Assembly: GCA_024236415.1 (NCBI GenBank) | Contig: JACKKN010000003.1 | Location: 62,001 to 126,000 of the forward strand | DNA from: Hyphomicrobiales bacterium | GTDB taxonomy: Bacteria; Pseudomonadota; Alphaproteobacteria; Rhodospirillales; JACKKN01 | Length of the DNA stretch: 64,000 nucleotides | Reading direction: 5' to 3' | Part shown: positions 35,291-43,829 of the stretch, in pieces | How the letters are laid out: every line of letters begins with the position of its first letter | How positions within the stretch are numbered: position 1 is the stretch's first letter | Translations under genes and position numbers: made by a program | Notes under the pieces: model-generated | What the model was told of the DNA's origin: nothing | Databases searched by the model: none | What the model saw: the letters and a program-made list of their open reading frames with translations, nothing else

Positions 35291-36139
35291 ATGAACTGCG
35301 GAATTTCCGGAATTTGGCGATGCCGCGGCGCGATCGAAATCGTGGTCATGATCGTGGTGGCATTCGGTTTCACGACCGGCCTGTCGCGCGCGGAAACGCC
35401 CTGGCCGGATTTCCAGTCAAAACTTCCGGCAAACTGCCAGGCGATGGTCCAGGCCCCGCTTCCCGGCGACATCCGGATCGTTCCGCCGGGTCCCGAAGTC
35501 CCGCCCGAACTGGCACGTTTTTCCGGGATTTGGACGGGGTGGATGTGCCGCGACTGCGCGTGCGATACCCGCCTCGCGGTCGAATCCGTCGCGGGTGGGG
35601 GCGCAAAGATCGTTCATACGTTCAACAGCAAACGTCTGAAATCGCCCAATGTTGAGCGTGTTGACGCTTCCTTCGACAACGGTGAACTTCACGCAACGCT
35701 GTCGAGCGGTGCCCAGGTCTTTTATCGCCTTCGGTCCGACGACGTCATGGACGCGCTTTGGTACAAGAACAGCAAGGCCTGGGCGGCCGGTGTCCTGGCG
35801 CGCAAGGAGACCGGGGCCACGGCAAGTGCCGGCGGGGCCGCACCCGGGTTCGAAAAATTCGTCGGCTCCTGGTGTGGCAAGTGGATGCCAGGACGGCGCG
35901 AAAACCGGCTCGAAGTCCAGGGCGTCGCGGCCGACGGCATGGCGCAGGGAATTTACGACTGGGGCACGGCCAGACGCAGCTTCAGCGGCCGCATTACCGG
36001 CGATACGTTGCGCTTCGAATTTCCGGACTACCACAACGCCAAGGTCGCCTATCGGTTTGGCGGCGACGGGTCCGTCTCGGGGACATTCAACGCAGAAGGC
36101 GACCCCACACTCAAAATCGACTCGAAGCCGTGCCGGTGA
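35291..36139 (+). CDS. Exported hypothetical protein with two similar beta domains
   Basis: The 282-residue protein has a signal peptide (about residues 1-35, ending SRAE). Two halves look related: ARFSGIWTGWM (residue ~76) and EKFVGSWCGKWMPGRRENRL (~196), each followed by antiparallel strands such as FSGRITGDTLRFEF. There are six or more Cys, allowing disulfides. No family recognised. GC is visibly lower than in flanking genes, and it ends base-to-base against the WD40 gene, suggesting joint acquisition. Confidence 0.65.
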   Translation: MNCGISGIWRCRGAIEIVVMIVVAFGFTTGLSRAETPWPDFQSKLPANCQAMVQAPLPGDIRIVPPGPEVPPELARFSGIWTGWMCRDCACDTRLAVESVAGGGAKIVHTFNSKRLKSPNVERVDASFDNGELHATLSSGAQVFYRLRSDDVMDALWYKNSKAWAAGVLARKETGATASAGGAAPGFEKFVGSWCGKWMPGRRENRLEVQGVAADGMAQGIYDWGTARRSFSGRITGDTLRFEFPDYHNAKVAYRFGGDGSVSGTFNAEGDPTLKIDSKPCR

Positions 36140-37189
36140 TCATGTCTTGGGACGCTGTCGAGGTTGACTCCGGCAAGATCGTTTCGAGATCGGCGCGGAT
36201 AACACCTTGGTTTGGGGGATCGTGTTCGATCCATGCTCGCCCGGCACGTCCAGGGGCCCCCACAGGCAGTCGGCCGTGGCGGCGAACAGGCCGGTGTTGG
36301 CCGGACCCCAGGCGACGGAATTGACGGCGCCACCGAAACCCTCGATCCGCCCCACCTGGCGGCCGTCTTCGACGGACCAGATGGACACGCTCTGATCGGC
36401 GCTCGCGACCGCAAGACGTTTTCCGTCGGGCGACAGGGCGATCGATGTCACCAACAGCCGATGCCCTTCGAACCGTTCGAGTTCCTTGCCGTCCGCCAGG
36501 TTCCAAATCCGCACCGTGCCGTCGTATGAACCCGAGGCGGCGCGCCGGCCATCGGCGAGAAACAGGGCCGACGAGACGGCACCCGTATGCCCGACAAAGC
36601 GAACGAGTTCCCGCCCCGACCCCGTGTCCCGCAGGACCAGCACCGAATTGCTCGTCGCGGACAAAACGGTCAGTCCGTCCGGCGAGAAGACGGTGGCGTG
36701 GGTCGTTCCGTTGAATTCCATGGTTCCGCGCCAGGTTTTCAAACCCGTGGCGGCGTTCCACAAGAGGGTCCAGTTGTCCCAGCCGCCGGAAACGAGCAGG
36801 CGGCCGCCAGGGGCGAAATCCAGCGCGGAAACAGGATAAAGGTGTCCACGCAAAACGCGCTCGAGCTTTCGGGTCTCGATGTTCCACAAAAGGATTCGGG
36901 AATCGTAGAGACCGGCCGCAACGTATGCCCCTGTCGGTGAAATGGCAACCGCCTGGACATTCGAGAACGCCTCGTGGACTCGAAACACCTCGGACAGGTC
37001 GCTTGTCCGCCAAACGATGGTTTCGCCGTTGGTGCTCCCGTGCGCGCCGAACGTCCCATCGGCGGAGATCGATATGTTGCTGTTGACGTAGACATAGCGA
37101 TCATCCAATCCGACGGGACTCGGCGTCCGCGATTGGCATGCGGAAACGATCAAGGTCACGATCACGACCGCGAACATGGCACGCGACAA
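36140..37189 (-). CDS. WD40 repeat lipoprotein
   Basis: A lipobox (VTLIVSAC) ends the signal peptide at about residue 17. About six WD40 blades follow, with typical endings such as RILLWN, TVRIWNLAD and SVSIWSVED and the paired GH starts (LRGHLYPVSALDFAP). The C-terminal ~45 residues are Lys/Arg/Gln-rich and not blade-like. Stop codons of this gene and the + strand gene at 35291 are adjacent, with no gap and no terminator. Probably a surface-anchored protein-binding propeller. Confidence 0.82.
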   Translation of the reverse strand: MSRAMFAVVIVTLIVSACQSRTPSPVGLDDRYVYVNSNISISADGTFGAHGSTNGETIVWRTSDLSEVFRVHEAFSNVQAVAISPTGAYVAAGLYDSRILLWNIETRKLERVLRGHLYPVSALDFAPGGRLLVSGGWDNWTLLWNAATGLKTWRGTMEFNGTTHATVFSPDGLTVLSATSNSVLVLRDTGSGRELVRFVGHTGAVSSALFLADGRRAASGSYDGTVRIWNLADGKELERFEGHRLLVTSIALSPDGKRLAVASADQSVSIWSVEDGRQVGRIEGFGGAVNSVAWGPANTGLFAATADCLWGPLDVPGEHGSNTIPQTKVLSAPISKRSCRSQPRQRPKT

Positions 37190-37301
37190 CGTTGTTCCCC
37201 ATGGCCAATGGAAATGCGCTTACAACATTAAGGAGATGCGCAATCGAATCAAAGGGAACAGGAACTCACGACCGCCCACCTGCCCGAACAATCAATCGCC
37301 C

Positions 37302-38624
37302 TCAATACCCCCGCCCATAAACCCCGCACATCTCCGCTTCCGACAGCCCCTCCATGACCTCGATCTCGGTCCGCTTGTGGCGGAGGAAGGTGTCGACCAG
37401 GGTTTCGCCGAAGGCGGCCCGGGCCCAGTCGCTGGCGGCCAGGCGGTCCAGGGCCTCGGCCAGGGATTGGGGCAGGCGTTGGCAGCCCAGGTCGGCGACC
37501 TGGGCCGGGTCCAGGGTCGAGAGGTCGGCCTCCGTCACCGTCGGGGTGGGCAGGTCGGCGTCCAGGCCGGCGATGCCGGCGTTGATCAGGGCGGCCAGGA
37601 CCAGGTGGGGGGTCGCCGCGGCGTCGGCGGCGCGGAACTCGAAGTGGAAGGCGCGGGCGACGTGGGAGTCCTCGCGCGGGCCGAACACCGGGCAGATGCG
37701 CAGGGCCGCCTCGCGGTCCTGGTTGCCCAGGTTGGTGTAGGCGGCGCTCCAGCGGTTCGGGGTCAGGCGCAGGTAGGAGACCACCGCCGGGGCGGTGAGG
37801 GCCAAGAAATCGGGCAGGTGGCGCAGCACCCCGGCCAGGAAGGCGCCGGCGGTCCGCGACACGCCGAAGGGCTGGGCGCCGTCGTGGTTCACGGGCTCGC
37901 CATTCGAATCCAGCAGGCTGAAATGCACGTGCACCCCGTTGCCCACGCCGTCGGGGTCCAGGATCGGCGCGAAGCTGGCGCGGGCGCCCAGGCCGCGCGC
38001 CGTGGCGCGCACCAACTCGCGCAGGATCGACGCCTCGTCGGCGGCGCGCAGGGCCGGCTGGTGGCCGACCGTGACCTCGCACTGGCCGGGGCCGTATTCG
38101 GGCATGAAGGTGTCCAGGGTCAGCCCGGCCCGGTCCAGCACGGCCATCAGCCGGTCGGGGAAGTCGCCCATGCGGCGCAGGGCGCGCAGGGCGTAGCCCA
38201 GGCCCGGCTGGGCCTCGGCCCCCGAATAGTGGAACTCGTGCTCGAAGGCGGCCTGGATGGTCAGGCCGTGCCGCTCCTCAAGGCGCGCCGCCGCGGCCTT
38301 GAGCTGGCCGCGCGGGCAGCAGGACCAGTGGGTGCCGTCCAGCTCCAGGATGTCGCCCAGCACGAAGGATTCGCGCACCCCCCAGTCGGCCAGGTCCAGG
38401 TCCACCAGGGCGGCGAAGTCGGGCCGGATCAGCAGGTCGCCCAGCGCCCCCCAGGGCGACGGCGCGATGGGCCCGAAGGAGGTGATGAAGACGTTGGTGG
38501 GGGTCCAGCCGATGCCGGTGTCGCGCCGCGCCTCCAGGTTGCGCCGCGGCACCGCCTTGCCCCTGAGCTGCCCGGCCAGGTCGCCGGCGCAGACCATGAC
38601 CAGGTCCGTGTCCGAAACCCCCAT
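37302..38624 (-). CDS. Glutamine synthetase family protein
   Basis: The 440-residue protein has the glutamine-synthetase catalytic fold: the Glu-rich metal site AFEHEFHY, the H-x-H motif GVHVHFSL and the NRWSAAYTNLG segment. The N-terminus is shorter and diverges from GlnA, which fits gamma-glutamyl-amine ligases (GlnA3/PuuA-like) rather than ammonia assimilation. No substrate-determining partner gene is next to it. ATG at 38624 was chosen because GGGAGG lies eight bases upstream. Confidence 0.85.
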   Translation of the reverse strand: MGVSDTDLVMVCAGDLAGQLRGKAVPRRNLEARRDTGIGWTPTNVFITSFGPIAPSPWGALGDLLIRPDFAALVDLDLADWGVRESFVLGDILELDGTHWSCCPRGQLKAAAARLEERHGLTIQAAFEHEFHYSGAEAQPGLGYALRALRRMGDFPDRLMAVLDRAGLTLDTFMPEYGPGQCEVTVGHQPALRAADEASILRELVRATARGLGARASFAPILDPDGVGNGVHVHFSLLDSNGEPVNHDGAQPFGVSRTAGAFLAGVLRHLPDFLALTAPAVVSYLRLTPNRWSAAYTNLGNQDREAALRICPVFGPREDSHVARAFHFEFRAADAAATPHLVLAALINAGIAGLDADLPTPTVTEADLSTLDPAQVADLGCQRLPQSLAEALDRLAASDWARAAFGETLVDTFLRHKRTEIEVMEGLSEAEMCGVYGRGY

Positions 38625-38770
38625 GCCGCGTCCTCCCATCCGTGGCGCCCCGGGGCATCATAGGCGAGCGGGCCTGCGGCGTACAGGCGGCGGCGGTTGC
38701 GACCCGGCCGGTGGTCCTGCGTCGCGGGGGCGGGGGTTCCCGGAACACGGATGAGCCCGGATTTGGTCGA

Positions 38771-39094
38771 ACAACACGAATGAACACGAAGGAACACGAA
38801 CGGGTCCCGCGCGCGGAACCCGCTTCTCTCAATCCGAAAGGTTGTTGAACAGGTCACCGTGCCTGGCATCGTCGCCTTCGAGGCCCGCGTTGCGGGCGCC
38901 TCAGGCTGAGGTTTTTCAAGGGGTCGGCAACTCTCCGCCTCGCCCTGAGGCGCGAGCGGAGCGAGCCTCGAAGGGCCCTGACGGGTTTTTCAACATCCCG
39001 CGAAAGGATTCCGGCGGCGCGGAGGAACCTGGGGGAAAGGGGTGTGCGCTGCGCGCACCGGGTTCCATTCGTGTGCATTCGTGTCCATTCGTGT
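38771..39094. repeat. Repeat-rich intergenic element bounded by inverted 10-bp arrays
   Basis: Three tandem copies of NNAACACGAA (38771-38800) face three copies of NNATTCGTGT (39065-39094), so the ends are inverted copies of one array. The gap between 38625 and 39225 contains no credible gene; apparent open frames read through these repeats. Similar arrays (CGAATGAACACGAA) occur as dispersed elements in many GC-rich genomes. Confidence 0.8.
38841..38997. repeat. Inverted REP pair inside the element
   Basis: Two inverted halves, CGAGGCCCGCGTTGCGGGCG...CTCAGG (38872-38911) and CCTGAGGCGCGAGCGGAGCG...CTCGAAGG (38938-38975), can pair, and GTTGTTGAAC / TTTTCAACA close the outer ends. This is a typical BIME-like arrangement of two REP units around a short spacer. 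It may act as terminator between flanking genes. Confidence 0.75.
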
Positions 39095-39225
39095 CGAATG
39101 CGCCTGCGGTCGGGGCAGGGCGATCCGTGTTCCTCCGTGTCGCCATCCTTCCGGTCCCCGCGACCCCCGCGTTTCCAGGCGACCGGACGGCCTGTCCGCG
39201 CGGGGGTGCGGAGAAGGGCCCGAGG

Positions 39226-39837
39226 CTACGCCGCCAGGGCCTGTTCCAGCCGCGCGGCGGCGCCGGCCAGGGCGGTCTCGGCGCCGGCGGTGGCGACGCC
39301 CTCGGCGGCCACGAAGGTGACGTCGGCCAGGCCCAGGAAGCCGAGCACCGCCTTGAGGTACGGGTCGACGAAGTTCATGGCCGCCGCCGGCGCGCCGGCG
39401 CCGTAGTCGCCGCCCCGGGCCGCCAGCACGAACACCTTCTTGCCGGTCAGCAGGCCCACGGGCCCGGCCTCGGTGTAGCGGAAGGTCTCGCCGGCGCGGG
39501 CGGCGTGGTCGATCCAGGCCTTCAGGGTGGAGGGGACGCCGAAGTTGTGCATGGGCACGCCCAGGACGATGGTGTCGGCGGCGCGCAGCTCGGCGATCAC
39601 CGCGTCCGAGGCGGCGACCCGGTCCCGCTGCGCCGCGCTGCGGGCGTCGGCCGGGGTGAAGAAGGCGGCGATGGTGTCGCCGTCCAGGTGCGGCAGGGGC
39701 GCCGCCGCCAGGTCGCGGCGGGTCACCGTGCCGCCGGGGTGGGCGGCGCGCCAGGTTTGCACGAAGCCCGCGGTCAGGCGGCGCGAGACCGAGGCCTCGC
39801 CGGCGGGGCTGCTGTCGATGACGAGAAGGTGGGCCAT
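39226..39837 (-). CDS. azoR: FMN-dependent NADH-azoreductase
   Basis: The 203-residue flavodoxin-fold enzyme reduces quinones and azo dyes with NADH. It starts AHLLVIDSSPAGEASVSRRL (FMN phosphate loop), then has VLGVPMHNFGVPSTLKAWID, which is diagnostic of AzoR, and FVLAARGGDYG. ATG at 39837 is preceded by AGGAGAT. Upstream, the promoter gap is shared with the divergent phasin gene. A role in oxidative or quinone stress is likely. Confidence 0.92.
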   Translation of the reverse strand: MAHLLVIDSSPAGEASVSRRLTAGFVQTWRAAHPGGTVTRRDLAAAPLPHLDGDTIAAFFTPADARSAAQRDRVAASDAVIAELRAADTIVLGVPMHNFGVPSTLKAWIDHAARAGETFRYTEAGPVGLLTGKKVFVLAARGGDYGAGAPAAAMNFVDPYLKAVLGFLGLADVTFVAAEGVATAGAETALAGAAARLEQALAA

Positions 39838-39984
39838 TGTCTTGATCTCCTGTTGCATCCCCGGTCGCGGGGCGTTGCGCTGCCCTAGAGGTAGGGCAGG
39901 GCAATACAGGAAACAATCGATCAAGAATTCAAAACATCGTTTCCATTTGCGACCCAATCAGTCCGTCCGGCGGGGTCCGTTACG

Positions 39985-40073
39985 CTGCAGCGCAGCATTG
40001 AATGCTGCGTTGCACAAAAAATCTTGACGCCTTGAAACGAAAGGCATATATTTTCGCCAATGCTGCACTGCAG
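39985..40073 (+). promoter_or_regulatory. Phasin promoter with two PhaR-type sites
   Basis: TTGACG (40024-40029), 17 bp, then TATATT (40047-40052) is a near-consensus housekeeping promoter. Two CTGC-N3-GCAG motifs bracket it: CTGCAGCGCAG (39985-39995) upstream and CTGCACTGCAG (40063-40073) just past the expected start. This is the pattern reported for the PHA regulator PhaR in Rhodobacter relatives, which represses phasin genes until polymer is present. Control here is inferred. Confidence 0.7.
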
Positions 40074-40137
40074 CAAACCGGGGATGCCTTCGGGGTCCCA
40101 TTTGTCCATAGGATCGCTTTCACGAAAGGATCAAGTC

Positions 40138-40500
40138 ATGAAAAAAGATATCACCAAGACCTACGCCGACTTCGCCGCCTTCAGCAAGGACTACACCGAC
40201 GCCATCCTGGCCTCCAGCAAGGCCGCCGCGGTTGGCACCGAGAAGTTCTCGTCGGCCCTGATGGAGTTGGGCAAGGCCTCGGCCGAGCGCTATGTCGCCC
40301 AGGCCCAGAAGATCGCCAAGGTCACCAGCCCCGAAGCCGCCTTCAAGGTGCAGAGCGAATTCGCCTCCGAGGCCTTCAAGCAGGCGGTGGTCGACGGCAA
40401 GGCCCTGTTCGAGCTCTCCACCAAGGTGACCAACGACGTCGCGGCCCCGTTCACCAAGCAGGCCAAGATGTTCGCCGGGATGTTCGTCAAGGCCGCGTAA
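40138..40500 (+). CDS. Phasin family protein
   Basis: The 120-residue protein is predicted all-helical and opens MKKDITKTYADFAAFSKDYT, with ASSKAAAVGTEKFSSALMEL and FASEAFKQAVVDGKALFELS following, the phasin_2 pattern. Phasins coat polyhydroxyalkanoate granules. The start at 40138 has AAAGGA before it; an upstream in-frame ATG at 40060 lies inside the second PhaR-type site and would be unlikely. The strong promoter and short UTR suggest an abundant protein. No PHA synthase gene is in the window. Confidence 0.9.
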   Translation: MKKDITKTYADFAAFSKDYTDAILASSKAAAVGTEKFSSALMELGKASAERYVAQAQKIAKVTSPEAAFKVQSEFASEAFKQAVVDGKALFELSTKVTNDVAAPFTKQAKMFAGMFVKAA

Positions 40501-40547
40501 CGGCGCGTATATTTCCGGTCCCGCCCGGGACCCTGCGAGACGGCAAG

Positions 40548-40572
40548 ACGCCCCTTCCGCAAGGAGGGGCGT
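40548..40572 (+). terminator. Intrinsic terminator after phasin gene
   Basis: ACGCCCC (40548-40554) pairs with GGGGCGT (40566-40572), extended by a bulged TTCC/GGA, and is followed by a short T run. It lies 48 bases after the phasin stop and before the convergent EAL gene. Confidence 0.7.
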
Positions 40573-40620
40573 TTGTCGTTGCGGGGGTTCCCGGCGCGGC
40601 CCTTCCCCGGGCGGCCGGCG

Positions 40621-41853
40621 TCACCAGTGCGGCCGGCTGGCGATCAGCTCCAGGACCGCGTCCACGGGCAGGGGCCTGGACATGTGGTAGCCCTGGCCGT
40701 AGTGGCAGCCCAGGTCGCGCAGGGCGGCCAGTTGCACCGGCTCCTCGATGCCCTCGGCCACCATCTCGATGCCCAGGGCGTGGGCCAACTGCACCACGCT
40801 GTGCACCACCCGGCGGCTGTTGTCGGACTTGTCCATGTTGGTGATGAAGGCGCGGTCGATCTTCAGCGTGTCCAGCGGCAGCTGGTGCAGGTAGCTGAGG
40901 CTGGAATAGCCGGTGCCGAAGTCGTCGATGGCGATGGACAGGCCCAGGCCCTTGAGCTGCTTCAGCGCCTCGGTGGCGTGGGCGATGTTCTGCACCATCA
41001 GGGTCTCGGTGATCTCCAGCTTGACCACCGCCGGGTCGGTCTCCGACTGGGAGATGATGGCGGCGATCTCGCCGATCTCGTCCAGTTCGGCCAGTTGCAG
41101 GCCCGACACGTTGACGCTGATGAAGGGCTCGGCCTGGTCCTGGCCGGCCTCGGCGAAGGCGCGGGCGAAGCGGTTGCGGTCGCGCAGACCGTGGCGCAGG
41201 GCCAGGCGGCCCAGGTCGACGATCAGACCCGTTTCCTCGGCCAGGGGGATGAACAGCCCCGGCGATACCATCTCGCCGCCCGGGCCGCCGCGGCGCCAGC
41301 GCATCAGGGACTCGAACCCGGCGATGCGCCCCGTGGCCAGGTCGATGATGGGCTGGTAGTGCATCTCGAACTCGTCGGCCTCCAGGCCGTGGCGCATGGC
41401 CTTCTCGTGCTGCAGGCGGTCCAGGGCCAGGGCGCGGATCTCCTCCAGCGACGAGCCCGACGGCCCCCCGGTGGCGCCCACCAGGCGGAACTGGGCGTTG
41501 CGGAACCGCGACAGCACCACCCGCATGACCAGGTTCATCAGCGGGTTGCCGGTCTGCAACGGGCGCAGGAAGCGGGCGCGCAGGATGACGATGGCCTCGG
41601 TGTCCTCCACCGCCGTCACCGTGGCCGAGCGCGGCGCGTCGTCAATCATGGACATCTCGCCGAAGATCTCGCCCGGGCCCAGTTCGGCGATCACCACCTC
41701 GTCGCCGCCGGCCTGGCCGCTGTGCGTGGTCGTCCGCGGCAGGGTCACGCGCACCCGCCCGCGTTCGATCAGATAGGCATCGCGGCCCATTTCGCCGGCG
41801 CGGAAGATCACCTCGCCGGCCGCGTACTTCCTGGTAAAGATCATTTCCGCCAT
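40621..41853 (-). CDS. Cyclic nucleotide-binding and EAL domain protein (c-di-GMP phosphodiesterase)
   Basis: The N-terminal ~120 residues are a cNMP-binding domain with phosphate-binding cassette IFGEMSMIDDAPRSATV. The rest is an EAL domain starting FESLMRW. The catalytic residues are all present: NVSGLQL, EITETLM, IDDFGTGYSS, LKIDRAF, MVAEGIEE and GQGY, so active c-di-GMP hydrolysis to pGpG is expected, gated by cAMP or cGMP. There is no membrane segment. The start at MAEMIFTRK follows a GGGGG-rich leader. Convergent with phasin. Confidence 0.92.
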   Translation of the reverse strand: MAEMIFTRKYAAGEVIFRAGEMGRDAYLIERGRVRVTLPRTTTHSGQAGGDEVVIAELGPGEIFGEMSMIDDAPRSATVTAVEDTEAIVILRARFLRPLQTGNPLMNLVMRVVLSRFRNAQFRLVGATGGPSGSSLEEIRALALDRLQHEKAMRHGLEADEFEMHYQPIIDLATGRIAGFESLMRWRRGGPGGEMVSPGLFIPLAEETGLIVDLGRLALRHGLRDRNRFARAFAEAGQDQAEPFISVNVSGLQLAELDEIGEIAAIISQSETDPAVVKLEITETLMVQNIAHATEALKQLKGLGLSIAIDDFGTGYSSLSYLHQLPLDTLKIDRAFITNMDKSDNSRRVVHSVVQLAHALGIEMVAEGIEEPVQLAALRDLGCHYGQGYHMSRPLPVDAVLELIASRPHW

Positions 41854-42107
41854 GGGTGGAGCCCCCGCTGCCCTGCGCCCCGAATTGTCGAATCCCCGGG
41901 GGAATTTAAGCACACTTTCGCCGCCGGGGTTAGAGTCTAGGCGTCGGCGCCCGGCGCGCCGAACGGGCCGCCGCCCGCCACCGCCCGCCGCCCGGGCCGC
42001 GGCGGCGCGTTTCTGCCATGCGGGAATTCACGGTCGGGATACCATCGTGGCGCTGGACAGGTCCCGGCACGGACTCGTAAAATACTGCGATAAAAGGACT
42101 ATTTTGA

Positions 42108-42151
42108 CGCCTGACGGTCGATTCAGTCCCACTGAATGGGCATTTCAGGCG
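42108..42151. promoter_or_regulatory. Nested inverted repeats before small membrane protein gene
   Basis: Inner arms ATTCAGT (42121-42127) and ACTGAAT (42131-42137) are perfect with a CCC loop. Outer arms CGCCTGA (42108-42114) and TCAGGCG (42145-42151) are also perfect, separated by internal loops of 6 and 7 bases. It ends 25 bases before the start codon at 42177. It could be an RNA hairpin in the leader or a double operator. The rest of the 320-bp gap to the EAL gene shows no gene. Confidence 0.5.
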
Positions 42152-42176
42152 CCGTTTCGGCAACCGGGGGGGCGGC

Positions 42177-42461
42177 ATGGACCGATCGCGCGCGTGTTTC
42201 TGGGCCGCGGGTTTGGCCTTCGCCGTGTTCGTCGCCGACATCCTGGTCGCCAAGGTCCAAGTCGCCAACGGCGTCACCGTCCCGGTCCACCTGGGGCCGA
42301 CGGTCCAGTTCCTGGTGCTTCTGGTCGTGGTCATCTTCTTCGTCGCCGGCACGCTGGTGCGCGAGCGGCGCGAGGCCGCCACGGGGGTTGCCACGGGGGC
42401 CGCCACGGGGGCCGCCACGGGGGCCTCAGGAGGGCCGCCCGCGCCGGGCAGGGACGGCTAG
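42177..42461 (+). CDS. Small two-helix membrane protein with tandem-repeat tail
   Basis: The 94-residue protein has helices at about residues 8-26 and 43-60 and a basic VRERREAATG stretch. Four 12-bp in-frame repeats (42378-42425) then encode ATGV/ATGA units. The shape resembles LapA-domain proteins, but no motif confirms it. It precedes the TRAP genes by 115 bp and may be independent. Function unknown. Confidence 0.6.
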   Translation: MDRSRACFWAAGLAFAVFVADILVAKVQVANGVTVPVHLGPTVQFLVLLVVVIFFVAGTLVRERREAATGVATGAATGAATGASGGPPAPGRDG

Positions 42462-42575
42462 GCGCCTGGGCGCCCCCGCCGCGCGGCGCCCGCCGCCCGC
42501 GGCCGCTTCGTTACCGGATCCATAGCACGCGGGCCCCGCCGCGGCGGGCCCCGCCACAACGAGGGAGGAGACCCC

Positions 42576-43754
42576 ATGACCGACAAGACAACAGACAGGC
42601 TGCAACGGGAGAACGTGTTCCAGACCCCCATCAGCCGGCGCCGGTTCTGGCAGCTCAGCAAGGCCTACGGCTTCACCGCCGTGGCCCTGACCGCGGCCGG
42701 CGCGTCCTTCTTCTCCGAGGAGGCCGTGGCCCAGACCGCCAAGGAGGAGCGCGAGCGCCAGAAGGACGCCAAGGCGACCATGAACCTGGCCACCGAGTAC
42801 GTGATCGGCGCCACCCGCTACTACCCGCTGGTGCAGCTGAACCTGAAGGAGAACATCCAGAACTTCACCAACGGCGAGGTCTACGTCAAGCTGGCGCCGG
42901 GCGGGGTGCTGGGCAAGGGCGGGCAGCTCGCCTCCAAGGTGCAGTCCAACACCATCCAGGCGGCGCAGCATTCGGTGTCCAACTTCGCGCCCTTCGCCCC
43001 GGCCATCGACCTGATCAACGTGCCCTACTGGTCCAACACCAACCAGCGGTTCGTCAACCTGGTCACCTCCCAGGTGTGGCGCGACGCCGTGCACGCCAAG
43101 GTCAACGCGCGCGGGTTCGAGGTGCTGCTGTACCTGGTGCTGGACCCGCGCACGGCCGCCGTGCGCAACGGCTTCGGCAAGGTGCTGAAGACCCCCGACG
43201 ACATGAAGGGCATGAAGTTCCGGGTCCCCGGCTCCAAGATCCTGCAGCAGTTCTACCGCCTGGCCGGCGCCAACCCGACCCCGGTGGCCTGGGGCGAGAC
43301 CCCCACCGCCATCAAGGAAGGCGTGGCCGACGGGCTCGACCCGTCGCTGGTGGCCCTCTACGCCGCCGGGTTCAGCGGCCTGCTGGAATCGGTCTCGTTC
43401 ATCAAGTCGGTGGAGGACGCCCAGGTCTATTCCTGCAACCTGGAATGGCTGCGCGGCCTGTCCGACCAGGGCCAGGCCGGGGTGCGCCAGGCGGCCGAGG
43501 TCACCTTCCAGCAGAACCTGGCCCAGGTGCCGGCGTCGCGCGCCTATGCCATGGCCGAGATGGCCAAGGGCGGCACCAGGTATTACGCTCCCAACGAGGC
43601 CGAACTGGCCCAGTGGAAGGAGAAGGCCGGCGCCCAGCGGCCGGAATGGAACGACCTGAAGAACGAGCTGGCCGGCAGCCTGGCCAAGTTCGGCGAGTTC
43701 GAGGAGGCGGCCAACACGCGCGGCCGCTACTTCGTCGACGACGTGGCGGGCTGA
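42576..43754 (+). CDS. TRAP transporter substrate-binding protein (DctP family)
   Basis: The 392-residue periplasmic protein has a twin-arginine-type signal (SRRRFWQLSK, then a hydrophobic stretch) and a DctP fold with LAPGGVLGKGGQLASKVQSN, the conserved ligand Arg near GMKFRVPGSKIL, and WGETPTAIKEGVADG. Substrate is not certain; DctP members commonly bind C4-dicarboxylates or other organic acids. Start ATG at 42576 has GGGAGGAG upstream. First of three adjacent TRAP genes. Confidence 0.92.
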   Translation: MTDKTTDRLQRENVFQTPISRRRFWQLSKAYGFTAVALTAAGASFFSEEAVAQTAKEERERQKDAKATMNLATEYVIGATRYYPLVQLNLKENIQNFTNGEVYVKLAPGGVLGKGGQLASKVQSNTIQAAQHSVSNFAPFAPAIDLINVPYWSNTNQRFVNLVTSQVWRDAVHAKVNARGFEVLLYLVLDPRTAAVRNGFGKVLKTPDDMKGMKFRVPGSKILQQFYRLAGANPTPVAWGETPTAIKEGVADGLDPSLVALYAAGFSGLLESVSFIKSVEDAQVYSCNLEWLRGLSDQGQAGVRQAAEVTFQQNLAQVPASRAYAMAEMAKGGTRYYAPNEAELAQWKEKAGAQRPEWNDLKNELAGSLAKFGEFEEAANTRGRYFVDDVAG

Positions 43755-43829
43755 TCCCCGCCACGCCGCTGTGAACCGCGCCGGGGGGCGCCGCCGCGCC
43801 CCCCGCTTTTTCGGACGGATGGAAGGGCC

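Noticed and set aside
36129..36150. Terminator between the two lower-GC genes
   Set aside because: No stem with a T run is present; the stop codons are adjacent.
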